From Dendrolimus kikuchii (taxonomy: Eukaryota; Arthropoda; Insecta; Lepidoptera; Lasiocampidae), in contig CM034411.1 in NCBI GenBank assembly GCA_019925095.2, positions 4,441,501 through 4,505,500 on the forward strand: 64,000 bases of DNA. The letters are read 5' to 3'. How positions within the stretch are numbered: the first letter of the stretch is position 1; every line of letters begins with the position of its first letter. A program made the position numbers and the translations under genes. Shown in pieces: positions 21,197 through 32,462 of this stretch. The notes below the pieces were generated by a model, which was not told the DNA's origin, did not search any database, and saw only the letters and a list, made by a program, of their open reading frames with translations.

Positions 21197-21507
21197 TTTT
21201 TTTTATTGCAGGAGATCAGCAGACAGGCAGACGGCCCACTTGATGGAAAGCGGTTACCATCGCCTATGGACATTTGCAACACCAAAGTTGCTACAAATGC
21301 GCTGCTGCTCTCTTAAGGGAAACTGAAACCTGGTCACTAATGCCGAAACACAACTCAAGGTTGTTATGGCGACATACTTTAGACTAGGGGTGGTAGCCAT
21401 CCAGTCGGGCAAATGCCCTACCACCTGGCTGTGGGTTGTTAAGTCGCCTCTTACGACAGGTCGCCCGGCCGCAGGAAATTGTATTCTTTCTCCGTTCCTG
21501 CACGGAT
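21197..21507 (-). mobile_element. SINE-A, full length
   Basis: T-run, ATTGCAGGAGATCAGCAGAC to CCGTTCCTGCACGGAT. Confidence 0.85.
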
Positions 21508-21920
21508 ATTAATAGTCGGCTTGTGCTCGACTCTGCTTCGACATTCCATTAAGAGGTCATGTAACACCATACTGGAATAAGTATTCATTTATGAAAATGC
21601 TCCACCGTCGTAAGCTACGTTTACCTGTCGTGTCTTCTCTTCGAGTTGATTAAGCACAGAACCCCACGCTGCTTATATGAGAAGTTCTCTTGGGTATCAA
21701 GCCGTAGAATGGTCAGTTCTAGGACATGCGCGGGTACAACTGGCGTCTGTTTATCATTATTGCCGTCTTTCAGCTTCCGCGGCGCATCAGAAGTTTGCAA
21801 TATGTTAATGGATTTAGAACTAAATTAAAGATAATTTTAAAAGACCACAAATGTTGTTTAATTAAAAAAAAAATTTGGAATATATATTTCTAACACTAAT
21901 AGTTATGCCTAATCCTTATA
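21508..21920. other. no gene recognised
   Basis: A 60-codon frame at 21646-21828 shows no known domain. Confidence 0.35.
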
Positions 21921-21928
21921 CTATAGAC

Positions 21929-22424
21929 CAGTCGTTCCCAAACTTATTCGTATACTTCCCAGTTTGAGAATAAATTATTTTTTAGTGCCCCCATTTTTTC
22001 ACCTACTTAAAAACCACTAAAACGTCAAATTAATTGATGATTGTGAGCTATATTGGCGGAGATTAAACATTCATTCTAATCGAGACTTTTACAATAGGGC
22101 TATTGTAAAAGTCTCGAGTTAATTTGAGACCTAAGCGCAGTAGGTAGTACACAACGGCGCTGAGGTCTCAAGTTAACTCTTACGGGCTACACCTGCCAAT
22201 GAGAATGATTATTGAAACGCAACTTTATAGTATTCAGACAGAGTATCTTTTATTCAAAATAAAACAAACATCATCGATTCTTATATAAAAACTAATGTGA
22301 AGGATGAATCTGATGCTGTTTTGCCTTTACACAACGCCCCCATTTTTTTCTGGGTCTCTTACCGCCCCCCTTTAGGCCTGCAGCGCCCACAAGGGGGCGT
22401 TATCGCCCACTTTGGGAAAGGATG
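21929..22424. mobile_element. hAT (Charlie-like) non-autonomous element
   Basis: Left end CAGTCGTTCCCAAACTTATT, right end CACTTTGGGAAAGGATG: the CAG...TTCCCAAACTT terminal type known from Charlie-like hATs. Flanking CTATAGAC (21921-21928) and TTATAGAC (22425-22432) match at 7 of 8. The interior has runs of C and GCGCCC and two hairpins, but no transposase. Confidence 0.65.
22080..22178. repeat. two overlapping hairpins
   Basis: CGAGACTTTTACAATA (22081-22096) pairs exactly with 22101-22116 across GGGC. GAGTTAATTTGAGACCT (from 22116) pairs almost exactly with AGGTCTCAAGTTAACTC (from about 22161). Confidence 0.85.
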
Positions 22425-22445
22425 TTATAGACTAATAATATATAA

Positions 22446-22703
22446 TCTTATATATAAAAATGATTCATAGAAATGTACGTGCATAACTTGAGAATGACTT
22501 TATCAAAGTTGATGAAATTTTGTGTGTGTGTTTGAGTGGGTCTCCGGATGGTTTAGATTCGCAATTAGACCCGGTAGGTGGCGCTGAGATCGGGTTCTGG
22601 AATCCTCCAAATCACCTGGATCGATTTTGATGTTTTTGTGTCATGAAACAGTTTTTTAGGAATTCAGAAAATATGGCAGCATGGAGTTTGCCGGGTCATC
22701 TAG
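22446..22703 (+). mobile_element. Helitron (258 bp)
   Basis: TCTTATATATAAAAATGATT start after A; TTGCCGGGTCATCTAG end before T. Confidence 0.8.
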
Positions 22704-22745
22704 TATCTTATAAATATGTTTGTGTGTATTCAATTTATAAAGTAA

Positions 22746-23057
22746 CTAGCGGCCCCGGCAGACGTTGTCCTGCTCTGAAAAAATAAAAATCAAGAACCCG
22801 ATCCCAGTGCCACCTACAGGTTCCAATTGCGAATCTAAACCATCCGGGAAACCGCTCAAATACACAAAAATAAAATCTCCAAAATCGGTGCAGGTGATTA
22901 GGAGAATTCTAGAACCCGATCTCAGCGCCACCTACCGGTTCCAACGAGGTAAAAAGTATCTTATGTCCGTCTCCTGGTTCTAAGCTACCTGCCCACCAAT
23001 TTTCAGTAAATCGGTACGGCCGTTTTTGAGTTATAAATAGTGTAACTAACACGACTT

Positions 23058-23066
<9 letters not shown>
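22746..23066 (-). mobile_element. Helitron, 5' end expanded into (TA)n
   Basis: Minus-strand 3' end CGTCTGCCGGGGCCGCTAG, with T outside. Its 5' part reads TATAAAAGAAAGTCGTGTTA and passes into the TA block at 23063. Confidence 0.7.
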
Positions 23067-23149
<83 letters not shown>

Positions 23150-23158
23150 AAGTCGTGT
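23049..23158. repeat. (TA)n flanked by 18 bp inverted repeats
   Basis: ACACGACTTTCTTTTATA (23049-23066), about 74 bp of TA, then the exact reverse complement (23141-23158). Both arms equal the Helitron 5' start, so two 5' ends face each other. Confidence 0.85.
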
Positions 23159-23278
23159 ATACAGACTTCAGTATGTCTGCTTAAGTTCTACCTAATAATC
23201 CACACCACCTACATCGCCAGATTTATTCCTCAAAAATCGATTTTTCACATAAGGCTCCTCCTTCCGCATCGAAATTTA

Positions 23279-23545
23279 ATGACAAGTGAAATAATACAAA
23301 CATTAAGGCTCCTGTTGCCACAAAAGGTCGAAAGTGGAGTGCAAACGAAACAACTTTTCATTGGTAATTTACGGATCAATAATTTACCAAAAAAAGATTA
23401 TAAATCTCCACAACTTAACGTGTTTTTTTTAATTCATTTTTGTACAGTTATTTTAAGTCAAGATTGTTTTTACCAAATCAACGCCAAAGTTATTGACATG
23501 AAACCATTTAACTCTAACAATTTTATCAAACTAGGGCATCTGCAT
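23279..23545 (-). repeat. family R repeat
   Basis: Minus-strand copy; contains TTAAGGCTCCTGTTGCCACA and CGAAAGTGGAGTGCAAACGA, shared with 29200-29645, 33430-33617 and 35185-35548. Confidence 0.7.
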
Positions 23546-23825
23546 ATTTATAAAAGAGGGATTAAATAATTCGGTTTTATTATTTTTTAAATAATATTTT
23601 ATTCACTATACAATAGTAATACATCTGAAAAAGACTGCGTCTATGGTATCGCCGCTGTCGCCCGAAAAATCCTCAAGAAGGTTGGTGTTGCTACAAGGCT
23701 TAACTCAAAAGCGTTACGCTTTTTTTTCTTTAAAATCAAATTGATTAGGCCCCTTTTTGAGTTTTAGCGGGACTAACAAACAGCAATTGGTGTCTTATTT
23801 GACTGCTGTCGTCGCACACATGCAC
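23546..23825. other. no gene recognised
   Basis: Nothing supported. Confidence 0.3.
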
Positions 23826-23965
23826 TTAAATTCAATTTAAAAAAAATATTCAAAATAAGTTCCACTGGAGAACACTTTTCAAAGGTTTTAAGCGCGGTTT
23901 TATGTATACAAGTCAATATTTAAATCTACTTCCTATTCTATGTACACTGCTTCGCAATGTGTAAT
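23826..23965 (+). repeat. copy of the 7741 repeat, with a Fold-F scrap
   Basis: ATTCAAAATAAGTTCCACTG and CTACTTCCTATTCTATGTAC match 7780-7870. Between them lies TTTTAAGCGCGGTTTTATGT, a Fold-F fragment. Confidence 0.55.
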
Positions 23966-24004
23966 CGCTTATTCTAGTGTTTAAGGAGTAAACGACCCAT
24001 GCAA

Positions 24005-24292
24005 GAACGTATGGCAATAACAGCCCTTTAACGTCCCTCTGTTGGGCTCGGCCTGCCATTTGAAGAACGAACAGTGTAACCGCCACGCTTGTCTAAGACG
24101 AATTGACGGGTTTCACACAACGGTAATCTCATGCCGGTTTCACCACGACGTTTTCCTTCACAGTTAGCACGTGGTAATTGTAAAAGTATGTACTATAGTT
24201 CAGATCACGTGGTGCTTGGTGCGTGCTTGCCAGCCAGGATTTGAACCCGCGCATTTTAAGTTTAAGTTAGTGAGCTACCCACGAATCTAGCA
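24005..24292 (-). mobile_element. SINE-U, tRNA-headed SINE
   Basis: Minus-strand head has GGGTAGCTCACTAAC and a B-box-like GGTTCAAATCC; body has ACAATTACCACGTGCTAAC and GTGAAGGAAAACGTCGTG; end has GGCCGAGCCCAACAGAGGGA. Same family as 32463-32745. Confidence 0.75.
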
Positions 24293-24694
24293 CGGTTTGT
24301 AACTGTATCTAGTATATTCTTCGTTATCTTAATGAACCTATTCATCACAGTTATATGTGTTTTCTAAACTCTTAGAATTTGGTTATCGAGACAGTTTGTT
24401 TACCCTCTTTTAACGACCATGTAAAACTCGTATTGTTATTATAAGGTGTCTAAATGCTATTCTATCTCGGATTGAATAAATTAAGAGCTATAAACTGTTG
24501 AACAGAACATTGGAACAAGATTATAAAATCAAAATATTATTCATAATACCTATGTATCTGTTAAATTACACCACCATTATTAGTGACATTTAAAACAGTT
24601 CTTTATAGTTATCTAACGTATGTGTGAATAACTATAAAGATTACGTCTCAATAGCCTTAAAATAACAGCCAATATTGGACCTTCCAAAAATGTA
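24293..24694. other. no gene recognised
   Basis: AT-rich, unmatched. Confidence 0.35.
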
Positions 24695-25136
24695 TCTATA
24701 TATATAAAAATCAATTGCCGTTCGTTAGTTTCGCTAAAACTCGAGAACGGCTGGACTGATTTGGCTAATTTTGGTTTTGAAATATTTGCGGAAGTCCAGG
24801 GAAGGTTTAAAAGGTGAGCTAAATATGAAAAAAATGCTTGGAATATAGTAAAAACAACAATTTCGCTTTCCCTTAGAAACCATTCCTACCTGTCAAACAT
24901 TTGATGTTTGTCCCGTCGTTTAGAAATCAATTAAATTTAAAAGTCGTTCAGAAATCAAATTAAATTTAAAAGTGAAGTTTTTTTCATTTTTTTGAGGTTT
25001 GAATGTCAAACGTTTGATGTTCGTTCCGGTTAAGTTTTGACCACATTTTTTACTAAAGTTCAAACATTCTGCAACTATCATGCAGCTTTTTTATTTATTG
25101 ATTCTGAGGCAGTACGAAGTTTGCCGGGTCGGCTAG
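24695..25136 (+). mobile_element. Helitron (442 bp), complete
   Basis: TCTATATATATAAAAATCAA start after A; ends TTGCCGGGTCGGCTAG before T, where GCCG/CGGC can form the usual 3' hairpin. AACTCGAGAACGGCTGG lies near the start. Confidence 0.85.
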
Positions 25137-25390
25137 TCTACAATATAAAACTTTTCTTAACGTGTGTATGTAATTGAACTGCTCCTAAACGGTCCGACTG
25201 ATTTTGAGGAAAATTTTGAGCGTGTTCAAGTGGATTTGGGAGTGATTTAGATTCACAATTGGACTCAGTAGATAGTGCTGCAATCGGGTTATAGAATTTA
25301 GGTGGAACTATTTTTCTGTATGTGCGTGGTTTCTGGGACAGTTTAGGTTCACTATTGGATTGGTGGCACTGCAAGGCTAGTCTCACAAGG
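25137..25390 (+). mobile_element. Helitron 5' fragment, abutting the previous one
   Basis: Begins TCTACAATATAAAACTTTTC exactly at the T that follows the CTAG of the previous Helitron. GATTTAGATTCACAATTGGA recalls GGTTTAGATTCGCAATTAGA at 22550. No CTAG end found. Confidence 0.6.
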
Positions 25391-25517
25391 CCTAAATAGG
25401 CCGCAGCGGCTGAAAAACGCTATACGTTGAATCGTGCCACTTGACTTTAAAACTAATTTCTAGGAATTACGAGTATTCTTAAAACAAAATAATAAATATT
25501 AAAATAATATGTTCTTA

Positions 25518-26490
25518 AGTTCTCGCGACTTGTATACATAATAAAACTACGTTTTAACAGTTTTAAGCGCGGTAATACATTTGATTTTTGTGATTCCGAT
25601 GTTTCGGCCACTTTTCAGTGGCCGTGATCACGGAAGACAAAGATCTCAAGTTTCAATGAGTATTGTTAAAGTTTTATTTAGCCTACCGCCAACTTGTTCA
25701 TTTTAATTATTTAGTTTTAATTTTGTTTATGGTTATTATTGTTACGACCTACACGCCGACAAAAGTGGATTCACACCTGCATACCGTAAAAACACAGTTT
25801 ATTACCTTTCGGTATTTGGACTTATTTTGTTTACTTTGTGTTTAAAATTTGTGATTAGAAAACAGCCCATTGTGTAATCTTTTATAGCAGTCAATAGGCA
25901 GGTGTGTCGGACTGATTCTAAGAAATGCGGTTCACGCGGTCGGGCAGACACATTGTATCTATGCAGTATAAAGCAATGGCCCAAAGGAGAGATCGGCAGT
26001 CTAGCGATAACCACGAGCGAAGCAAGACGTGTGTACTACATTCGGTAATCTATTTAGTGATGACCTTTGCGCGTTTTATGGAATTACGATCTTCTGCATT
26101 ACGTTTGGACTTTTTGCGTTCGGTAATACGTATTTGTATAGTTCTAATAAACTCTATAATAATTCCAACGGTATTTTAATTCGAGTCCTGCAATTCGTAA
26201 CATTATTTACTATATGGGAGCCTAATCTAATTTACCACCGCTTCACAACATGTTATGTCTTGAAGAGAAGAAGCGGTGCAAGAAACTCTTCAGCAAACAT
26301 GCCTAGCTCTAATAATTTTATATAATATTAAAATGGACGGAAGGAGTAATAATAGAGTAAATGATAACCATAAACAAAATTAAAGCTAAATAATTAAAAT
26401 GAACAAGTTGGCGGTAGGCTAAATAAAACTTTAACAATACTCGTTGACACTTGACATCATTGTCTTCCGTGATCACGGCCACTGAAAAGT
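25518..26490 (+). mobile_element. Fold-F element split by a solo LTR
   Basis: CGCGACTTGTATACATAATA, then the family start; arms 25613-25739 and approx. 26353-26490 are inverted repeats of each other (CTTTTCAGTGGCCGTGATCA and its complement). The centre holds the CCGCTTC...GAAGAAGCGG segment. An LTR-G copy interrupts the left arm. Confidence 0.7.
25740..26202 (+). mobile_element. solo LTR (LTR-G) inside Fold-F
   Basis: TGTTACGACC to TTCGTAACA, with TTAT on both sides (25736-25739, 26203-26206). The unbroken Fold-F copy near 40570 reads GGTTATTATTTACTC, the exact empty site. 463 bp. Confidence 0.9.
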
Positions 26491-26496
26491 CGTCCT

Positions 26497-27248
26497 CGTT
26501 CCTCGTCCGCGTGGAATTTGCTTTCAAAACCCTCCGATTTTGAAACATTCTTCATTGGTGCTCCGCTCCTATTAGTCTTAGCGTGATGATATATAGCCTA
26601 TAGCCTTCCTCGATAAATAGGCTATCCAACACTGAAATAATTTTTCAAATCAGAGCAGTAGTTCCTGAGATTAGCGGGTTCAATCAAACAATATATTAGT
26701 ATATTTGGCTACAACACTAATACTTACATTTTAAATATCGCGATATCTTTTGAATGGAATGTCCGAATTGAATAATTCAAAAAGTTCTAGAAAGGTATTG
26801 AATTCGTTTTGAATATGAAATAATTTATTTTGATAAGGTTTAATACCAAGGTACAAAATAAAGAGTTTTTGAACCGACGGCATTTTAATTATTTAAAAAA
26901 ATAAAAGAAAACACTTATTGTGAGAAAACTACAATAGTTAGACATATGGTTACGCGATATTTTTTGTAGACAATTATATGTTCTGCAAAGTGGTAGTACA
27001 TTGTTTTTGTTCTATAATCAATAGTGTTCGCAGCGCCCGTCGTGTAAGGATTTTTTCGGGTCATTTTATTACACCTTGGGTTACACTATTGGACTTTTAG
27101 TAAGGATCCCTAATTTTTATGAAAATATAATATAGCCTTTCTCGATAAATGTACTATTCAACACTGAAAGAATTTTTCAAATCGGACCAGCGATTCCTGA
27201 GATTATCGCGTTTAAACAAACAAACAAACTCTTCAGTTTTATAATAGA
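26497..27248 (-). mobile_element. composite Helitron (copy 2)
   Basis: Reverse-complement counterpart of 6526-7280, including the approx. 430 bp middle (CACTTATTGTGAGAAAACTA). Its 3' part reaches GTCCGCGTGGAATTTGC, slightly further than copy 1, but lacks CTAG. Confidence 0.75.
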
Positions 27249-27557
27249 TATTAGTATATATTAAAATATAATTCTATACTTGTCAAGAGTGGTAAACGAT
27301 AAGATAGGAGAGAAATAAAATTTTAAAAACATTTTTGATAGTTAATTAAATCATGTCCTAACTGGTCTAGTTTTGATAATTTTAAAACAACTTAAACAAA
27401 TAAGGCTGTTTTATATTCAGTTCTGTATAACAATAAAATTTAAGTGTCAATCTGTGATATCAAAATAAGTAATATTACGATAACTTACCGGTTTATGTAA
27501 CCTTTAAAAAGGAGCCGTTGAAAATTTCTTGTTACATTTATTTTGACTATTAGCTTA
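27249..27557. other. no gene recognised
   Basis: AT-rich. Confidence 0.35.
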
Positions 27558-27695
27558 TAAGTGTTTATTCACGTCGACTCGCGGTTGCGGTGGCGGGCGC
27601 GGTGGCGGGCGCGGGCGCGGTAGAGGTAGCGAGTTCGCGTTCACATTGACCGCCAGGCGTTTGCGCGAGTTTTCGTGTTTTCAGAGATAGAAAAT

Positions 27696-27982
27696 ATGGA
27701 CGACGATCTTTTATTTTTAATTGAAAATTCATATCTAAAGTGGGACATGATAAAAATTAGAATTGGTGTGCACGAAATTAATAAAGAAAGAGAACGGTAT
27801 GGTAAATTTCATACTTTATATAGTAATTTGATAGATCATCCTTCAATATTTTTTGAATATACCAGGATGACTGTTAATTGTTTTGATTACGTATTGGATT
27901 CAATAAGGAGTGAGATTTCAAAAGAAGACACAAATTTTAATAAAAGCATAGAGCCCGAAGAATGACTTTTTGTAACTATAAG
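27696..27982 (+). pseudogene. Harbinger (HARBI1-like) transposase, N-terminal part, nonsense
   Basis: I take the ATG at 27696 (context AATATGG), which the copy at 55230 shares. The frame encodes MDDDLLFLIENSYLKWDM, then ERYGKFHTLYSNL, HPSIFFEYTRM and EDTNFNKSIEPEE. The order YG.FH, FF.Y.RM and DTNF.K.I.PEE is that of the segment just ahead of the DDE domain in HARBI1-like nucleases. A TGA at 27963-27965 directly follows PEE, and the same frame continues LFVTIR to 27982, where AG/GTGAGT looks like a 5' splice site. TGA where an Arg CGA would fit the family suggests a CpG deamination; this is an inference. The catalytic domain is absent. Confidence 0.65.
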
Positions 27983-27988
27983 GTGAGT
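27983..27988 (+). promoter_or_regulatory. candidate 5' splice site
   Basis: GTGAGT after AAG, in phase with the Harbinger frame beyond its stop. Known only by match to the splice-donor pattern. Confidence 0.4.
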
Positions 27989-28524
27989 TTAAAAAAAAAA
28001 AAAGTAATTATCATTTTTTTTATCAGGATACATAATAACGGTAATTCAAATTCAAATAAGGTTCGTTAAGATTTTTTGAAAAGGCTTTTGGGAATAGCTG
28101 GAGTTAAATTATTAACTCCCGCAATTTCCAAAAATCTAATATAAAAATGAAAATAATACTGGACGCCCTGGACGGTTTTTGCCGTTGTTTTGTGTCGTAT
28201 ACCGATAAAGTGCGTTAGTATATATATTATGACTGTTGACTCTATACCCGTATATATAAAGTACTCTGTCGTTGATACTGGTTGAACTTACCTGACGTCG
28301 CGAGTGAATCGCGCGCTTCGCCGCTAGTTCAACGTGAACACACGCATACAACTCATGCGTTTGATATTGCCGCGAGCGAAACGCGCGCGCCAGTCGCTAG
28401 CTTGCCCGCTACTTAGACCGCGCGTGCATTTCGCAACGTGAACACTTGGATATTACGCCATATGTTTGTTATTTCGCGGCCGCGCCCGCTACCGCGCCCG
28501 CGAGTCAACGTGTTTGAACACTAA

Positions 28525-29199
28525 CTCTCAGCAGTAAACCGGCCATTAAAAGAAATCTATGTATTTGCAGTGCACTGTTTATTAGCTAAAGCTACTTTGT
28601 AATTAACAGACAGACTGGCTGACAAAATCACGTAAATATATTTTAAAATTTCTTTACGCATTTTAATAACCCCGCGGTTTTAATAAACAACTTGCATTCC
28701 TCCGACTTTTGTCTCAAGACTATATTATAAATAATAAACTAAATGTATTCAAAAACTAGTAAAACATTAAATATTACAATAATAAAATAACAGATGCGCT
28801 AACATGGGTAAATTTATATTACATGTAACTAGTTATATATTTGTAAGCGAAATGTAAATGCTTTTGAGAAATAATTGTCTTAAACCAAACTTTAAAATAA
28901 ATTAAGTTATTATAGATTATGACTACATAAGAGCATAGGTAAAAACTGTACATATATACAGTGTGTATGCACTGTGTATATGTACAGTTTGTACATGTGC
29001 ATTTGCTTGTAATGGTGGATGCTGGCAGTAGTTGGTGGAGAACTGGTGCTTTCTTATAGTAGGGCGAAGAATAATATCTTGTAGTAGGGATTTTATTTGT
29101 CTAGTAGTACCGTTTGGATGCTCATCCGTGGAGTTGCCGTTTCAACTTAGTTGTAGTTGAAATCGTATGTTACGACTATTAGCAACTCATTGAAACTTA
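28525..29199. other. no gene recognised
   Basis: AT-rich, with a hairpin at 28944-28989. Confidence 0.35.
28944..28989. repeat. 20 bp inverted repeat
   Basis: AACTGTACATATATACAGTG pairs with CACTGTGTATATGTACAGTT at 19 of 20 positions; loop TGTATG. Confidence 0.85.
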
Positions 29200-29645
29200 A
29201 GGCTTGTAGCAACGCCAACATCCTTGAATAATTTTGGTACTGATTTCTCAGGCAATAGCGGGGATTCCATAGACGCGGTTGTTTTTCAAATGCATTATAA
29301 TCTTATTGTGAATAAAATAAAGCACTATTTAAAAAATAATAATAAAACTAAATTAGTTATCTCTTTTTTACACAGATGTAGATATTTATTTAAATCCTGG
29401 TTTGATACAAATTAAAAGAGAAAAACGGTTTCATGTCAAAAATTTGGAACGGATTTGGTGATTTTTTTTCTAAATTCAAAATAATTATAGCAAAATTCCA
29501 AAAAAAATTACGTTACTTCTCATATCGTGAACATTCATGACATTTTTCTTTTGGTAAATTATTGATGAGCAAATACCAAATTTTGATGTTTGAAATTTGT
29601 TCGCACCCCACTTTCGATCTTTTGCGGCAACAGAAGTCTTAATAG
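29200..29645 (+). repeat. family R repeat, longest copy
   Basis: GGGGATTCCATAGACGCGGT at the left and CACCCCACTTTCGATCTTTT at the right match 35205 and 35510. The 63-codon frame inside has no recognised domain. Confidence 0.65.
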
Positions 29646-29937
29646 GAATTCTATCACAAAATATTTGTAAGCGTCCTTGAAAGTTATACTAGCCTGAAGT
29701 AAGCCCCAGTGTCAGCAAAACGCTGTACGTTGAACCGTACAAAATAAACCAATTTATTAAGAAATCTACCCATTTCTTTAATTAGCCATTTGTAATTGTT
29801 TCTTCCTTCTCATGCTTTCTTTATGATAAATAGATTCGTGTTTGGCCACGATCAGGCCTAATGTCAGAGGACAATGCGGTAGTACATTGTTACTGTTTTT
29901 ATGTTGGTGTACAATAAAGCGTATTGTTGTTGTTGTA

Positions 29938-30521
29938 CATACATACATACAAACATAACTTCACGCCAGTTCCCTTGCGGGGTAGGCACGAACAACAAAG
30001 CGCCATTTAGGCTTATTCTTACACACTTCACTTGCTTCTTTGACATTCGTAACTCTTATCATGCACGCTCGTCTGTTCTTAAGGCCCTGACATCACCTTC
30101 TGCTAGTACAGACGGTGTGTTGTGGCCTTCCACGACTTCTGCATCCATCCACTTTTGCATTGTATATCTGTTTAGTCATTCTGTCATCATGCATTCTTTC
30201 CACATGCCCGAACCACCGGAGCATTCCTTTCCTTACCTTCACCCCGATACTCTCTTTCAGACCAACTCTCTTTCTTACTTCGGTATTACGAACGCGGTCC
30301 GCGAGCGTCACTCCGCAGATTTTGCGCAGTGCTCGCACCTCGACCGCGTTTACTCTACTTTCATGCTCTCTCTTCCATGCCCAACTCTCGCTTCCATACG
30401 TGCGCGTAGGTACCAGCACCGCGTTGTGTATGGCAAGCTAGGCCTTCTGGTTGAGGTTCTTAGCGCCTAGAAGTTTACCTAACGCTCCATTCACACTATT
30501 CCCCAAATTCACTCTTCTTTC
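29938..30521 (-). mobile_element. RTE-a LINE 3' end
   Basis: GTTGTTGTTGTA on both sides (29926-29937, 30522-30533). Encodes the ALRKICGVTLADRVRN and RWFGHVER blocks. About 26 bp are missing near 30110, breaking the frame. Confidence 0.85.
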
Positions 30522-30700
30522 GTTGTTGTTGTATTTGTATTAATTTTTACTTATGTATTTAGACGTATAAACCAGAGTAAAACACAAAATTGTCACTAAG
30601 TGTAAACGATTACAATGTGAGCTCGTTGATTTCCTTAACATATATGCACATCCACAGTAAACTTGTGCTGTTAAAGTATTATATACATATACAATCTAAA

Positions 30701-31100
30701 TAAATGAGTGACGCTCGCGGACCGCGTTCGTAATACTGAAGTAAGAAAGAGAGTTGGTCTGAAAGAGAGTGTCGGGGTGAAGGTAAGGAAAGGAATGCTC
30801 CGGTGCTTCGGGCATGTGGAAAGAATGCATGATGAAAGAATGACTAAACAGATATACAATGCAAAAGTGGATGGATGCAGAAGTCGTGGAAGGCCACGAC
30901 ACACCTTCCATGATCAAATTGATCGTGTACTAGCAGAAGGTGATGTCAGGAGCCTTAAGAACAGACGAGCGTGCATGACAAGAGTTATGAATGTCAAAGA
31001 GGCAAGTGAGGTGTGTAAGAATAAGCCTAAATGGCACTCTGTTGTTCGTGCCTACCCCGCGAGGGAACTGGCGTGAAGTTATGTATGTATGTATGTATGT
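30701..31100 (+). mobile_element. RTE-a LINE 3' end
   Basis: ACAATCTAAA on both sides (30691-30700, 31101-31110). The frame is open from 30708 to the AYPARELA stop at 31076. Confidence 0.85.
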
Positions 31101-31397
31101 ACAATCTAAAATGACACAACAAGTGTTAGAGACAATGTTAGTACGGTGATTTCAGTTTAATTAGATAATAATTTTGGCTATGCATATTTTAAATTTCAAG
31201 ATATCGTTATTAAAAATGTCTAGTTCTTATTCTTATTATAGGGTTAAAAAGTGTGTTATTAATATAACCCCTTAACACAAACGGCTTGTACTTTAGAACT
31301 GTGAAATACGTTAAAAAGGTAATTTAATTGCATACACCTCTGTAAGCATTCATAATAAGTTAGTAAATACATCTTGCTCACGAGGTTACCGCTGTGG

Positions 31398-31707
31398 TTT
31401 TTTATTTTTATTTTTATTGCAGGAGTTCAGCAGACGGTCCACTTGATGGAAAACGGTTACCATCGCCTATGGACATTTGTAACACCAAAGGTACTACAAA
31501 TGCGCTGCTGCTCTCTTAAGGGAGACTGGAACCTGGTCACTAATGCCGGAACACAACACAAGGTTGTTATGGCAGCATACTCTTGACCAGGGGTGGTCGC
31601 CATCCAGTCGAGCAAATACCCCACCTGGCTGTGGGTTGTTTTGTCGCCTCTTACGACAGGCCGCCTGGCCGCAGGAAATTGTATTCTTTCTCCGTTCCTG
31701 CACGGTG
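31398..31707 (-). mobile_element. SINE-A
   Basis: From TTTTTATTGCAGGAGTTCAG to CCGTTCCTGCACGG, small deletions within. Confidence 0.85.
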
Positions 31708-32462
31708 TTTGGAGTCAACGATCATTGTGCCGATAGTTAGAACCGTCAAGGGTGTTATAGCGAAGAGCCTCGAGCGTCACCTAGATAGGCTCTCTCTTGG
31801 AACTTATAAAAGTCACCCATACATATTAAAAATAATTTATGAGTAAAACACACAAAATTATGTGTGTGTGCAGTTCACGCGCAATAGAAGTGAAACTTCA
31901 GAGAATATACTCACAGATAATTCTTCTCTAACTTTTATTAATCAACATATTATAATTTAAAATAAACTTCTTACGTATCACTTCAAATTTTTCACAGTTC
32001 TAATCTAAAAATATTATTATCAGTTTTATTTAGGTCCAAATTGGACCTATGTTTATTCATCGGTCTTATTGACTCTCTAATCTGTGCTGTAAAATTTAAA
32101 CTCATATCTAATTCTCTCGCAGGCTTAGTCCTATAGATTTATGTGTTTATCTCTTATTAGTGTCGCTTTTTCGTTTCATCGAATTTCAAATCATAACGGT
32201 CCCAAAAATGTTTCACTTCAATAATAATAAAATCCATGCAAATGGATTGGCGAACACATTAAACAATAATCAAAGATAATGAATGTGTTGTAATATTACG
32301 CGGAAAGTTAAGCCGGAAAAACCTGGTACGTAGGTAGCGATCTTCGAGACGAGTAATCAATGTTTTATTCGTTTTAGAAAAAGGTCTTAAGCGCCAGAAA
32401 CTGTCAAGTTAAAATAACATTCAATTGAAATGAATGATTATTACCTCGCAGTCTAAAGCTGA
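31708..32462. other. no gene recognised
   Basis: AT-rich; short frames only. Confidence 0.35.

Larger units (their letters stand above)
27561..28521 (+). mobile_element. PIF/Harbinger transposon remnant with both ends
   Basis: Starts GTGTTTATTCACGTCGACTC; the right end reads, on the minus strand, GTGTTCAAACACGTTGACTC. The inverted ends continue inward as GC-rich GGGCGCGG repeats for approx. 45-60 bp. TAA stands outside each end (27558-27560, 28522-28524), the 3 bp TWA duplication typical of PIF/Harbinger. At 961 bp it is too short to hold a full transposase gene; it keeps only the gene's first part (27696-27982). A second, broken copy is at 55112. Confidence 0.75.

Noticed and set aside
23063..23144. 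TA block as a promoter or origin
   Set aside because: Nothing beside the simple repeat supports it.
25925..26325. Overlapping frames in the solo LTR
   Set aside because: They lie in LTR sequence repeated at five other places with different stops.
27675..27695. Earlier GTG start for the Harbinger frame
   Set aside because: Eukaryotic start expected at ATG; the ATG at 27696 is shared with copy 2.
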